DNA of 64,000 bases from Blautia sp. MSJ-19 (GCF_018918125.1 NZ_JAHLQA010000046.1:1-64000), one strand, 5' to 3'. Counted from the stretch's first letter, positions 55,316 through 64,000 are shown. The notes: generated by a model not told the origin, from the sequence alone. Translations and numbers: made by a program.

Positions 55316-57250
55316 TTATTTTACCTCCAAAACCTCAGCCTGATTATCTACGTTACCTTCTTTAAGCTGTGTCACTTCGCTGAAATCATCAGAATTTGTT
55401 ACGATCATCGGTGTCGTTACATCATATCCGGCAGCTTTGATCTGTTCAAGTTCAAACGTAATCAGAGTCTGTCCTTTTTTCACTTCATCGCCATCATTTA
55501 CATGTACGGTATAATACTTGCCTTCCAGTTCAACCGTATTCAGTCCAATATGGATCAGGAGTTCCAGTCCGTCATCTGTTGCAAGTCCGATTGCATGTTT
55601 TGTGTCAAATACCATGGATACAGTTGCATCACACGGAGCTTTTACCTCGCCTTTGACAGGAACAACTGCCATACCTTTGCCCAGTACCTCTGATGCAAAA
55701 GTATCATCTTTTACCTGAGAAAGCGGAATTGCAGTTCCTTCCAGCGGGCTGTAAAGAATCTGTGCTTTTGTTTCTTTCTGTTCTGCTGTTAGCTGTGTTT
55801 CTGCCTCTTTTGTTTCAACAGCTTCTGCTGTTTTTTCTGCCGGTACTTCTGCTTTGGCAGTTTCCTGTACTTCATCTTTGTAGCCAAACATCCATGTCAG
55901 GATAAATGCAACACCAAATGCGATTGCAAACATCAGGATATAGGATACCGGATTGTTCAGGCAAAGCAGGATACCAAAGATACCCGTTACACCAGTTCCT
56001 GTTGCGCCAAGACTTGTAATAGATGCAAACAGTGCTCCGCAGGCACCACCCAGACAACCCATGATAAATGGTTTTCCGAAACGAAGGTTTACACCAAAGA
56101 TTGCCGGTTCTGTGATTCCCATGCATGCACTCAAAGCAGATGGAACTGCCATGGATTTTGTTTTCTGATTCTTAGTCTTAAGTCCGACTGCGAGGGCCGC
56201 ACCACCCTGTGCAACGTTCGCTGCAGATGCAAGCGGCAGCCAGTAAGTTACACCGAATTTTGCGATCTGTCCCAGGTCAATGATGGTATACATATGATGA
56301 ACACCTGCGACAACGGTCGGTGCATAAAAAGCACCCATGATAAAGCTTCCGATTCCGAATGGCAGTGCGATCAGCCACTGGATTCCGTCCAGAAGTCCGT
56401 TTTCTACTGTTACAAAAATAGGTCCGATAATAGAGAGGGTAAGGTATCCGGTAACAAATACACTTACCAGTGGTGTTACAAAAAGATCAAACATGGCCGG
56501 CACGATCTTGTGAAGTTTCTTTTCAATCTGTGCCATTACCCATACAGCAATGATAACCGGGATTACATGTCCCTGATAACCAACCATGTCAATGGAGTAC
56601 AGTCCAAACCATACTTTCTGAGTTGCCTGTACACCTTCTGTTGCAACCGTCCATGCGTTCTGCAGATTCGGATGGATCATGATCATACCGATAACTGCAC
56701 CGAGATACGGATTGGCACCAAATACTTTTGCTGCACTGTATGCGATCAGGATTGGCAGGAATGTATATGCAGTGTTACTGAACAGCTGGGCAAATACATA
56801 AATGGAACCGCTGGTGTTAATATTGATGAAGTTGTTGTTGACCATAAAGTTCAGGGCTTCCATGATTCCCATCAGGAAACCGCTGGCAACGATTGCCGGG
56901 ATAATCGGTACAAAGATATCTCCCAGTGTCTTGATCAGTCTCTGAAACGGATTTGCCTTGGAAGCTGCTACTTTCTTCAGCTCATCTTTGCTTGTTTCGG
57001 AAACACCTGCGATCTGAATGAACTCATCGTAAACTTTGTTTACAACACCTGTTCCCAGAATGATCTGCATCTGTCCCTGTGCAAAGAAGACACCCTTTAC
57101 ACCGTCGATGTTTTCTACATAATCTTTGTCTGCTTTGTCATTGTCTGCAATGACCAGTCGCAGTCGTGTTGCACAGTGTGCCGCGGAAATAATATTTTCT
57201 TTTTTTCCGATATGGTCGTAGATTTCCTGTGCCGTTTTTCTGTAATCCAT
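55316..57250 (-). CDS. PTS EIIBCA, sucrose type
   Basis: A 644-residue phosphotransferase permease with domains in order B-C-A. EIIB has the phospho-cysteine Cys26 in SAAHCATRL; EIIC has about ten helices with GITEPAIFGV; EIIA (about 490-644, after an Ala/Glu/Thr-rich linker) has phospho-His567 in LLIHIGLNTVEL. It imports and phosphorylates a beta-glucoside or sucrose-type sugar; the GH32 gene right downstream and the LacI regulator upstream make sucrose most likely. Start ATG preceded by AGGAGG. The presence of an own EIIA means only EI and HPr are needed from elsewhere. Confidence 0.92.
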   Translation of the reverse strand: MDYRKTAQEIYDHIGKKENIISAAHCATRLRLVIADNDKADKDYVENIDGVKGVFFAQGQMQIILGTGVVNKVYDEFIQIAGVSETSKDELKKVAASKANPFQRLIKTLGDIFVPIIPAIVASGFLMGIMEALNFMVNNNFININTSGSIYVFAQLFSNTAYTFLPILIAYSAAKVFGANPYLGAVIGMIMIHPNLQNAWTVATEGVQATQKVWFGLYSIDMVGYQGHVIPVIIAVWVMAQIEKKLHKIVPAMFDLFVTPLVSVFVTGYLTLSIIGPIFVTVENGLLDGIQWLIALPFGIGSFIMGAFYAPTVVAGVHHMYTIIDLGQIAKFGVTYWLPLASAANVAQGGAALAVGLKTKNQKTKSMAVPSALSACMGITEPAIFGVNLRFGKPFIMGCLGGACGALFASITSLGATGTGVTGIFGILLCLNNPVSYILMFAIAFGVAFILTWMFGYKDEVQETAKAEVPAEKTAEAVETKEAETQLTAEQKETKAQILYSPLEGTAIPLSQVKDDTFASEVLGKGMAVVPVKGEVKAPCDATVSMVFDTKHAIGLATDDGLELLIHIGLNTVELEGKYYTVHVNDGDEVKKGQTLITFELEQIKAAGYDVTTPMIVTNSDDFSEVTQLKEGNVDNQAEVLEVK

Positions 57251-57406
57251 GTTTCTCCTCCTTCTTAATACTCTTTTCTTTCCTTTTTACTGTCTTTCTT
57301 TTTTATGCACATTACGATTCACCTAAACGCAATCCAATATATGTTATCGGTCTCATTACTATTTTGTTGTTATATATTGTATTTTGTTTTATTATTATGT
57401 TTATTT

Positions 57407-57464
57407 TGTGGAATCGTTCTCACATCTTGGTTACATTATAATACCTGTATTCTTTCTTTGTAAA
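57407..57464 (-). promoter_or_regulatory. Promoter and operator of the sucrose operon
   Basis: Minus strand: -35 TTTACA (57459-57464), 18-base spacer, -10 TATAAT (57435-57440). About 10 bases downstream is TGTGAGAACGATTCCACA (57407-57424), a dyad with central CG, typical of LacI-family operators; TGAGAACGATTCCA agrees with the CcpA cre consensus at 13 of 14 positions. Either ScrR-type or CcpA control is possible. The rest to 57251 is a long A/T-rich leader. Confidence 0.65.
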
Positions 57465-57518
57465 GACGCAAGATGTAACAAATATCTTATGTTGATTTTG
57501 TATAATTTACACGAAAAA

Positions 57519-58499
57519 CTAGCGATTTGACTCTCTTTCGACCAGTTCGCAGCTCATTTTGACTTCTTTGCAGACTCCTTTGTCCTGTTCAAGCAGATCC
57601 ACGAGCATCGCCGCAGCTTCTCTTCCACTGGTCTTGTAATAAAAATGAACAGTTGTAAGTTTTGGCTCCACGATCTTTCCAAGTGCTCCGTCACCGATTC
57701 CCACTACCTGTACATCCTCCGGGATGCGAAGTCCGATCTCTTTAAGATAGGTCATCGCTCCGATTGCCATGGTATCGGTTGCACATACCAGGGAATCGAT
57801 CGTCGGATCTTTTTCAAACAGTTCGCAGGCCTTTTCATAACCGGAATCCAGCGTAAAAGAGCCTTCTTTCAGATACTCCGGGGACAGTTCCAGTTTCTTT
57901 TTGCGGAGAGCAGCCTCAACTCCTTTTTTACGTTTCTGTCCAACTGCCTCATCACGTTCTGTCACACCGATATAGGCAAATTTCGTACCTTTTTCCAGAA
58001 GTTTTTCTGTTACCAGCACCGCAGCCCGGTAATCATCCTGATAAACACAGGGGTATCCTTCCAGATGCTGCCCCAGAAGTACGATCGGCACTTTGTAATC
58101 TTTCAGCATCTGTTTATGCTTCCGGGTAAACATTGTCGCTATAAAGATCACTCCATCTACCTGTCGTTCCCGGAATAATGACAGATATTTCAGTTCCTCT
58201 TCCAGATTATTGTTTGTATTGGCAAGAATCATCTGATATCCTCTTGCTGTCAGCACATCACTGATGCCGGCGACTTCCCGGCTGATCGTATCAGAATTGA
58301 TCTTCGGAAGGATCACTCCAACCAGGCTGGTTTTCTTGGTACGAAGTGTCTGTGCCTGTGTAGACGGCTGATAGCCCGTCTCTTCAATTACTTTACGGAT
58401 GATTTCTCTTTTTTCGTCGCTCACATAGCCATCATTCAGATATCTGGAAACTGTTGCGCGGGACACCCCCGCAAGTTTTGCAATTTCGTTAATGTTCAT
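57519..58499 (-). CDS. LacI family regulator of the sucrose operon
   Basis: A 326-residue LacI/GalR repressor: N-terminal helix-turn-helix and hinge (MNINEIAKLAGVSRATVSRY; YQPSTQAQTLRTKKT) and a periplasmic-binding-protein-like effector domain. ATG at 58499 is set by the conserved family start, with AGAGG nine bases upstream. It lies directly upstream of the PTS-GH32 operon, which it most likely represses, with sucrose or a phosphosugar as inducer. The start overlaps by 11 bases the end of a membrane protein gene, so part of its transcription comes from there. Confidence 0.9.
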   Translation of the reverse strand: MNINEIAKLAGVSRATVSRYLNDGYVSDEKREIIRKVIEETGYQPSTQAQTLRTKKTSLVGVILPKINSDTISREVAGISDVLTARGYQMILANTNNNLEEELKYLSLFRERQVDGVIFIATMFTRKHKQMLKDYKVPIVLLGQHLEGYPCVYQDDYRAAVLVTEKLLEKGTKFAYIGVTERDEAVGQKRKKGVEAALRKKKLELSPEYLKEGSFTLDSGYEKACELFEKDPTIDSLVCATDTMAIGAMTYLKEIGLRIPEDVQVVGIGDGALGKIVEPKLTTVHFYYKTSGREAAAMLVDLLEQDKGVCKEVKMSCELVERESNR

Positions 58500-59403
58500 T
58501 TCGCTTTTCCTCTCGTTTCCAAACCGGATCCACTCCTGCCAACACCCATTTTCCAACAAGTATCAATATAATCAGCATAATAACCGGAAGCAGACATGTT
58601 GTTACTATCAGAATCGCAAATGCGTTAATCAGCTCACCAAGACATTTTTCCAACGTTTCCATAGAATTTGAAAAACTTGCAGTAATATTGTCAGCCAGAT
58701 CTGTCGCTGTTGAGATAATCGTATCCAGAAGACCTTTATCATCATTCTCTTCATCTTTCGTTGCATCTGTGCTGTCTGCTGCTTCATTCTCTGCATCAGT
58801 AAGTTTTACGACACTGCTCACCGATTCCCGTATATTATCCACGCTTTCATCAATGGAAACCGCATGAGAATTTTCTATAATCGTCGCCAGTTTAACGCTG
58901 ATTGGCGTTACTGTCCAGAAAACCACACCAAACAGGAACAGTCTCAGTGCAATTCTCCTGCAGATATATTTCCATCGGGTTTTTTTCACAAAAACTGCCA
59001 GTATCAGCAGGATACAGATGAATGGCACAACCCATCTGAATACCATATAGCCACTGGTTGTCAGAAGGATTTTTTCCAGAAAAAGCGCACTTAAGACCAC
59101 AATAAAATATTTACACATATCAGCAATCTTATCTGCCACCGGCGTTCCGACATCATCCGGCATTGCTGTGATGGCAGTGGATGCTGCAGTTGCAGATGTC
59201 ACCAGGGATTTTACCTGGTCTGTTTTCGCGTCCAGCGATGTAATCATCTTACTGTAAGTATCTGGTGAAGATACAATTCCGGCTATCTTTGTGCCAGATA
59301 ATATGGCAATCACCAGCAGTACAACAACTGCTGCAATCTTCACTCCTATAACAGTCTTATCTCTGTCTGTTCTTTTTTCTCTTTTTTCCATAACTTTTTT
59401 CAT
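58489..59403 (-). CDS. Membrane protein of unknown function (304 aa)
   Basis: No family is recognised. After a charged N-terminus there is a helix at about 22-40 (VIGVKIAAVVVLLVIAILSG), a Ser/Thr-rich outer stretch, three more helices in about 95-170, an acidic middle (DSTDATKDEENDD) and a last helix pair around 255-290. Cytosolic C-terminus is basic. The ATG at 59403 has only a weak AGAAAG site. It overlaps the LacI regulator gene by 11 bases, which suggests joint expression, but nothing ties it to sucrose use. Confidence 0.7.
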   Translation of the reverse strand: MKKVMEKREKRTDRDKTVIGVKIAAVVVLLVIAILSGTKIAGIVSSPDTYSKMITSLDAKTDQVKSLVTSATAASTAITAMPDDVGTPVADKIADMCKYFIVVLSALFLEKILLTTSGYMVFRWVVPFICILLILAVFVKKTRWKYICRRIALRLFLFGVVFWTVTPISVKLATIIENSHAVSIDESVDNIRESVSSVVKLTDAENEAADSTDATKDEENDDKGLLDTIISTATDLADNITASFSNSMETLEKCLGELINAFAILIVTTCLLPVIMLIILILVGKWVLAGVDPVWKREEKRNEH

Positions 59404-59488
59404 CTTTCTGTCTGCTTTTCAGACATTTACATTCCTTTTCTGTCAGGTTATCTTTTATATATGCCATATCTTACTCAAAATATAGCTT

Positions 59489-60172
59489 TTAAAAATGCAG
59501 TACCTGTCGGGAATCTGCACCTTCTTTTTTGAATTCAGAGTTTACAAATTCTATTTTTTTCGGCGTGATCCTAATCAGATTCATCGGATGTGACATCTTT
59601 TTCAGTGCTTCCAGCGGAATCTTGCGGACAGCAGCAAGTTCTTTGTATTCCTCAGAAAACGGCTCCACAACAGCGGCAATTCCTGTCACCTGCATACCTT
59701 TTAATTTTCCAAAGCCCTCATATTTATCAAAAATAGAAAGACACACGTTTTTGTTTTTCTCCAGTGCATAGAATTTCTCTCCGCCCTCGGAGAAAATCCA
59801 GAATGCATTTTTGTGATACACATACTCGACCGGTGTACAGCGGACAAAGTCTCCTGCCGCTGTCGCCAGTGCACAGGTATTGTTTGCACGGATGTAGGAT
59901 TCCATTGCCTGTTTCAGTGCGGTCGGCTCCATTTTTGCAGCCTGTGCATCTTTTTCTTTCCAGTAATTTGCAGCCTGTTCATATGCTTCATGAGGAATAT
60001 CTGTGTTCTCTGAAATCTCCTCATATTCATCTTTGTCCAGACAAAGTGGGATTCCGGTCTTACTGTTTACATTGATTCCTCCATACCAGGTTCCGGTCAC
60101 TTCAAGGATATCCCCCACCTGGTAGTCCATCGAATATTCATCATTTTTCTTGATTACTTTGATTTTTGCCAT
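59489..60172 (-). CDS. PPOX/flavin-reductase-type split-barrel protein with N-terminal SH3-like domain
   Basis: A 227-residue cytosolic protein. Residues 80-227 are a pyridoxamine 5'-phosphate oxidase-like FMN split barrel (TCALATAAGDFVRCTPVEYV; NVCLSIFDKYEGFGKLKGMQVTG). The first 50 residues (YQVGDILEVTGTWYGGINV) look like a small SH3-type barrel. Such proteins bind FMN, F420 or heme and act on varied substrates; no specific activity can be given. A ribosome binding site is weak. Promoter region is shared with the divergent SOS-type operon. Confidence 0.75.
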   Translation of the reverse strand: MAKIKVIKKNDEYSMDYQVGDILEVTGTWYGGINVNSKTGIPLCLDKDEYEEISENTDIPHEAYEQAANYWKEKDAQAAKMEPTALKQAMESYIRANNTCALATAAGDFVRCTPVEYVYHKNAFWIFSEGGEKFYALEKNKNVCLSIFDKYEGFGKLKGMQVTGIAAVVEPFSEEYKELAAVRKIPLEALKKMSHPMNLIRITPKKIEFVNSEFKKEGADSRQVLHF

Positions 60173-60426
60173 TTCCAGTCTGCCTCGCTTTCACTTATCA
60201 CAATTTTATGGTCAAGCGGATATTCGCAATCCGCTTTGCTACTTACTTGATTTTGTTAAATAATTCTTTGAATTTTTTTATATATTCTGTATATTTATTA
60301 CCTGAGAACAGTTATATATATTTCTCTCTTTATTATAATCTTCCTTTCGCTTACAATGCAACGGTATATTCTTCTCACAGTTATTTGTATTTCTTTCTGT
60401 TTTAATCTCAGAGATTTTTATTTTTC

Positions 60427-60477
60427 AGAACATTTGTTCTTAAAGGTCTTGATTTTTCGAACGCATGTTTGTATAAT
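60427..60477 (+). promoter_or_regulatory. Promoter with two LexA (SOS) boxes
   Basis: -35 TTGATT (60449-60454), 17-base spacer, -10 TATAAT (60472-60477). AGAACATTTGTTCT (60427-60440) is a perfect GAAC-N4-GTTC LexA/DinR box; CGAACGCATGTTTG (60458-60471) is a second with one mismatch and fills the spacer. LexA bound here would block polymerase. Upstream 60173-60426 is A/T-rich without a gene. Confidence 0.85.
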
Positions 60478-60483
60478 AGATGT

Positions 60484-62025
60484 ATGATCACACAGATTAC
60501 AAATGATGCCTATACAACACAGGAAAAACTGCAGATTCTCGCAGACGCAGCAAAATACGATGTCGCATGCACTTCAAGCGGTTCCAGCCGACGCGGAAAG
60601 AAAGGAGGACTCGGCAATGCAGAGGCATGCGGTATCTGCCACAGTTTTGCAGCCGATGGAAGATGCATTTCCCTTCTCAAGATCCTGATGACAAATCATT
60701 GCGCATATGACTGCAAATATTGCATAAACCGTTCCAGCAATGATGTAAAGCGAGCCACCTTTACCCCTCAGGAAATCTGCGAATTAACTGTTGAATTTTA
60801 TAAAAGAAATTATATTGAGGGTCTTTTCCTGAGCTCCGGGGTCTTAAAAAATCCAACTTACACAATGGAAAAAATGTGCGAAACTCTGCTGCTTCTTCGC
60901 ACCCGCTATCATTTTAACGGATATATTCATGTAAAGACAATCCCTGGGGCTTCAGATGAGCTGCTTGCCGCAGCCGGATATCTGGCTGACCGTATCAGTG
61001 TCAATCTGGAGCTACCGACAGAAGCAGCTCTGCGCTCACTCGCGCCCAATAAAACCATGCAGAATATCCTGAATCCTATGGGGAAAGTACAGAGTACCAT
61101 TTCCTCTCACCGGATGGCAATCGGTAAATCAGCATACATGGAGCGAAGTCGCGGAAATCAGTTTTTAAGCCACAGTATTTTCTCTGATGATTCCAAAAAA
61201 ATATTCAGGGAGAAGCTGAATACTCAGACCACTGATACCAGACTCAAAGACCATACAACAGATAAAAAAGACAATCTGAATTCCATCTCTCAGAAACAGT
61301 CGAAACTTCCAAGACACATCCTGACATGGGAAAATGCCTGTCAGCTGGCTCCCCTCGACATGTCAGATCTGAAACGAAGTTTTGCCCCCGCAGGGCAGAG
61401 TACCCAGATGATCATCGGAGCTACCGGCGAAAGTGACTATACGCTGTTGCAGACGACACAGGCTCTTTATCAGGGTTTTGACCTGAAACGAGTTTTTTAC
61501 TCAGCATATATTCCGTTGAACGAGGACTCTGTTCTTCCACAGATCGGAACCCCTCCACCGCTTCTTCGTGAGCATCGCCTGTACCAGGCTGACTGGCTGC
61601 TTCGCTTTTATGGTTTTCAGGCAAATGAACTGTTGTCTGAATCCCAGCCAAACTTTAATGAATTACTGGATCCCAAATGCGACTGGGCTCTGCGCCATCT
61701 GGAACACTTCCCGATAGATGTCGAAACAGCATCTTATGCCACACTGCTCCGTGTTCCCGGAATCGGGCCCAAATCCGCCAGCCGTATCACCTATGCCAGG
61801 AGATATGGTCGCCTGAATTTCGAAAGTTTAAAAAAAATGGGAGTAGTTCTGAAACGGGCGCATTATTTTATCACCTGCGGCGGCCGGCAGATGTATCACA
61901 CGCCTGTCGAACAGGAATACATTACCAGACAACTGGTTCATGTAGATACAAAAGATTTATGGAAAGTACAACATTCCACTGAAACCTATTCACAAATGAC
62001 ACTTGCAGATTTTGGTATTGGATAA
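60484..62025 (+). CDS. Radical SAM protein of putative DNA modification/repair
   Basis: A 514-residue radical SAM enzyme. CAYDCKYC (Cys73, Cys77, Cys80) binds the 4Fe-4S cluster; extra cysteines CGICHSF and RCISLL precede it. Near the C-terminus LLRVPGIGPKSASRITYARR is a helix-hairpin-helix of the DNA-binding type. This is the TIGR03916 family, named for linkage to uracil-DNA glycosylase-type proteins. The natural start is ATG at 60484 because reading from 60469 would overlap the -10. The predicted +1 falls on this ATG, so the message appears leaderless. A Lys/Asp/Thr-rich insert lies around residues 235-275. It is followed by its usual partner gene. Confidence 0.88.
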   Translation: MITQITNDAYTTQEKLQILADAAKYDVACTSSGSSRRGKKGGLGNAEACGICHSFAADGRCISLLKILMTNHCAYDCKYCINRSSNDVKRATFTPQEICELTVEFYKRNYIEGLFLSSGVLKNPTYTMEKMCETLLLLRTRYHFNGYIHVKTIPGASDELLAAAGYLADRISVNLELPTEAALRSLAPNKTMQNILNPMGKVQSTISSHRMAIGKSAYMERSRGNQFLSHSIFSDDSKKIFREKLNTQTTDTRLKDHTTDKKDNLNSISQKQSKLPRHILTWENACQLAPLDMSDLKRSFAPAGQSTQMIIGATGESDYTLLQTTQALYQGFDLKRVFYSAYIPLNEDSVLPQIGTPPPLLREHRLYQADWLLRFYGFQANELLSESQPNFNELLDPKCDWALRHLEHFPIDVETASYATLLRVPGIGPKSASRITYARRYGRLNFESLKKMGVVLKRAHYFITCGGRQMYHTPVEQEYITRQLVHVDTKDLWKVQHSTETYSQMTLADFGIG

Positions 62026-62082
62026 TCTTGCCAACACCGAAATCCCGCTCTCTTTATGTTGAAAACACCACAGGATAAAAAC

Positions 62083-62844
62083 ATGAAAATATATACTTGC
62101 CAGGACCGATTGACCGATATCATGACCTGTATCTATGATGCCTGGTCAGAAGCTCTGAAGATCGGTCATAACCAGATTCAGTTAAAAAAAGAGCCAATCT
62201 TCCAGCAAACCATGTTTGATGAATATATACATGTAGACGGAGATTCCTCCAAAGCCGAAAAAGTGATCCGCTCGATCCGCAGGAATATTTCTGAAACAGC
62301 CTACCTGGATGTTTACTATGCCTCATTGGCTGCTGATGAAAATGCTCTGCAGGCAATCTATGACTTTCTGCGGATCGGCTTCGCCATTGGAAATACCGTA
62401 ACTGAACAATATACAAATCCATATGTAATGAAGCTTCTTGAGCTTCGACGCAGAGTGTCAAACGAAGAGCATCATTTTTGCGAATTTGCCCGTTTTCAGA
62501 GCTTAGATTCCCAGGTATATGTCAGTCACCTGGAACCTCAAAATGATGTGATCATGTTAGTTGGTCAACATTTTGCAGACCGTATGCCCTCCGAGCACTG
62601 GATGATCATTGATGACAATCGTCGGACCGCCTGTGTGCATGTAAAAGACAGTGAAAACTATCTGCGTTACCTGACGGCCCAGGAATTCGAAACCCTGCAA
62701 AAGACAGAATCATACGAAGATAAATATACCAGCATGTGGAAGACTTTCTTCCAGGCTATAAGCATCGAACAGCGAAAAAATTATGTCTGTCAGCGAAACC
62801 TTTTTCCTCTCTGGAAAAGAAAGCACGCAGTAGAGTTTTTGTAA
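62083..62844 (+). CDS. TIGR03915-type putative DNA repair protein
   Basis: A 253-residue protein of the family (TIGR03915/DUF4130) that occurs next to the radical SAM protein above, alone or fused to a UDG-type domain; here the UDG domain is absent. It begins MKIYTCQDRLTDIMTCIYDA, a typical start, and has the conserved core LRRRVSNEEHHFCEFARFQ followed by a long region with HFADRMPSEHWMIIDDNRR. ATG at 62083 has AGGA seven bases upstream. It is 57 bases after the radical SAM gene in the same LexA-controlled unit. Biochemical activity is not established. Confidence 0.82.
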   Translation: MKIYTCQDRLTDIMTCIYDAWSEALKIGHNQIQLKKEPIFQQTMFDEYIHVDGDSSKAEKVIRSIRRNISETAYLDVYYASLAADENALQAIYDFLRIGFAIGNTVTEQYTNPYVMKLLELRRRVSNEEHHFCEFARFQSLDSQVYVSHLEPQNDVIMLVGQHFADRMPSEHWMIIDDNRRTACVHVKDSENYLRYLTAQEFETLQKTESYEDKYTSMWKTFFQAISIEQRKNYVCQRNLFPLWKRKHAVEFL

Positions 62845-62906
62845 CCCTACCTTCACGAAGCATTTTTTACTTTATTTAAGCATGACGGCATAATTTCCCA
62901 ATAAAA

Positions 62907-62933
62907 AAGGCCGAAACAATTCGTTCCGGTCTT
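62907..62933 (+). terminator. Terminator of the radical SAM operon
   Basis: AAGGCCGAAAC pairs with GTTCCGGTCTT (one mismatch, one G-U) around a 5-base loop, followed by a C/T-rich run. Confidence 0.6.
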
Positions 62934-63229
62934 CTTTCATATTATTTACTATTTGTTGCATATGGAAATTTCGCCTAACACTGCAAGTAAAACATGGAGA
63001 TTTCCCTTTCCCAACCAGAACGGTTTTAGAATGTAAGAAGCGGCATACCGCATAGAATAAAACAGAAACGAATTACATCACTGTCCGAACAATGCCGTTG
63101 AACAATCACATAATTATCTTTATTCCATACTAGCATGCCACTTTGTATTCGTCTATCAAAAGCGTTCGAAACATACTGAAAGGAACTGCATTTTTTCGAC
63201 ATAAAATGCCAATATTCACGCAGACATGT
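62934..63229. other. Intergenic region without recognised gene
   Basis: A 296-base stretch between convergent genes. It holds a short weak hairpin, GCATTTT/AAAATGC (63188-63209), which may terminate the FKBP fusion gene. I see no coding gene or RNA here. Confidence 0.5.
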
Positions 63230-64000
63230 TTATTTTACTTCTACAAGTTCGATCTTAAAGTTCAGCTCTTTGCCCGCCATCTCATGGTTTGCATCAAATG
63301 TAATAGTCTTCTCATCTTTGGCAGTTACTTTAACCGGGAAAGGCTGTCCATACTGATTGGAGAGGTATACCTGCTGACCAACTGTCAGATCCTCTGCTCC
63401 CGGAAGCTGTGCGATATCAAGTGTAAAGATCGCGTCCGGGTTCGGCTGTCCATAAGCTTCTTCCGGCATCAGATGGATTTCTCTGATCTCTCCGACTTTC
63501 ATATCTGCAACTGCTGCATCAAAACCTTTGATCATCTGCCCTGCTCCGCAGACAAATTCAAGCGGCTGTCCACGATCATAAGAAGAATCAAACTGTGTTC
63601 CATCATTGAAAGTTCCTTTATAATGTGTACGACAAGTCTTGCCTACATTCGATCCTGAAAAAGCAGGTTTATGTGCACCACATCCACCACCGCAGCTGCT
63701 TCCGCAGGAGTGACCGTCTTCGTGATCTCCGCAGGAATGTCCCTCTTCATGGTGATGATGGTCACAGGTTGTTCCTGCTGAAACCAGTTCACCTTTGAGG
63801 TAAGCTTCTACCACCTCATCTGTATCTCCCTGTGCTCCGGAGCATAACTGAATACCAGCCTCTGCAAGCGCAGCCTGTGCACCGCCGCCGATACCGCCAC
63901 AGATCAGCACATCAATTCCCTGTTCAGCCAGAAGTCCTGCCAGTGCACCATGTCCTGTTCCATTGGACCCGATCACTTCACTGGATACGATCTTGTCATC
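63230..64000 (-). CDS. NifX-like domain fused to FKBP-type prolyl isomerase (partial)
   Basis: The gene continues beyond the right edge; 257 residues are present and the true start is missing. The N-terminal part (GSNGTGHGALAGLLAEQGIDVLICGGIGGGAQAALAEAGI) is a dinitrogenase iron-molybdenum cofactor-binding (NifX/NafY-like) domain of the kind also found in non-fixing anaerobes. A His/Cys-rich linker (CDHHHHEEGHSCGDHE and CGSSCGGGCG) comes next, a probable metal store. The C-terminal 145 residues are an FKBP/SlyD-like isomerase (GTFNDGTQFDSSYDRGQPLE; HLMPEEAYGQPNPDAIF). The combination suggests a metal or Fe-S cluster chaperone. Confidence 0.85.
   Translation of the reverse strand, partial: DDKIVSSEVIGSNGTGHGALAGLLAEQGIDVLICGGIGGGAQAALAEAGIQLCSGAQGDTDEVVEAYLKGELVSAGTTCDHHHHEEGHSCGDHEDGHSCGSSCGGGCGAHKPAFSGSNVGKTCRTHYKGTFNDGTQFDSSYDRGQPLEFVCGAGQMIKGFDAAVADMKVGEIREIHLMPEEAYGQPNPDAIFTLDIAQLPGAEDLTVGQQVYLSNQYGQPFPVKVTAKDEKTITFDANHEMAGKELNFKIELVEVK

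Noticed and set aside
62934-63229. A small RNA or gene in the gap before the FKBP fusion
   Set aside because: No convincing promoter, strong terminator or ribosome binding site was found.

Overview
The window looks like a chromosome segment from a gut Lachnospiraceae bacterium, most probably Blautia or a close relative. The partial 16S rRNA 5' end at the left edge, the low-to-moderate G+C, AGGAGG ribosome binding sites and the gene families all fit (inference; no database search was possible). There are about 41 protein genes, most on the minus strand. It is mainly a carbohydrate-utilisation region, with an anaerobic energy module and a DNA-repair module to the right.

Layout. 1-625: 16S 5' end on the minus strand with three tandem rRNA promoters. 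628-7461: a MATE exporter, a hypothetical gene and sbcDC. 7666-17090: a minus-strand glycoside locus (GH78-type rhamnosidase, esterase, ABC permeases and binding protein, YesN/YesM-type two-component system). 17304-20671: a second YesM/YesN pair, back to back with the first. 20716-27873: an lpl-type ABC transporter, YesL and a GH94 cellobiose phosphorylase. 27890-28438: two homologous long imperfect palindromes in mirror orientation. 28441-33029: GH3 and GH31 (YicI-like alpha-xylosidase). 33287-33770: a small unknown gene followed by four 62-64 bp repeats. 33892-45136: GH42 and GH2 beta-galactosidases, two AraC regulators, a third sugar ABC transporter and a small membrane protein. 45287-47667: a CodB-like permease with a phosphoribosyltransferase-like partner. 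47937-50932: pflA and pflB. 51208-53691: two U32-related Fe-S-type proteins. 53880-59403: sucrose PTS, GH32, LacI regulator and a membrane protein. 59489-60172: a PPOX-family protein. 60484-62844: a radical SAM DNA-repair-type operon behind two LexA boxes. 63230-64000: a NifX-like/FKBP fusion cut by the window edge.

How it works together (inference): the alpha-xylosidase, beta-glucosidase, two beta-galactosidases, cellobiose phosphorylase and three ABC importers would let the cell import and take apart galactosylated, xylosylated and beta-glucosidic oligosaccharides such as xyloglucan or galactan fragments. The sucrose PTS and GH32 add sucrose use. Pyruvate formate-lyase is a fermentative outlet for the pyruvate produced. 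Two-component systems, AraC and LacI regulators sit beside the transporters they probably control. The most unusual items are the SOS-type, apparently leaderless radical SAM operon, the alternating GCATCG/CGATGC repeat array, the paired mirror-image palindromes and the U32 pair.
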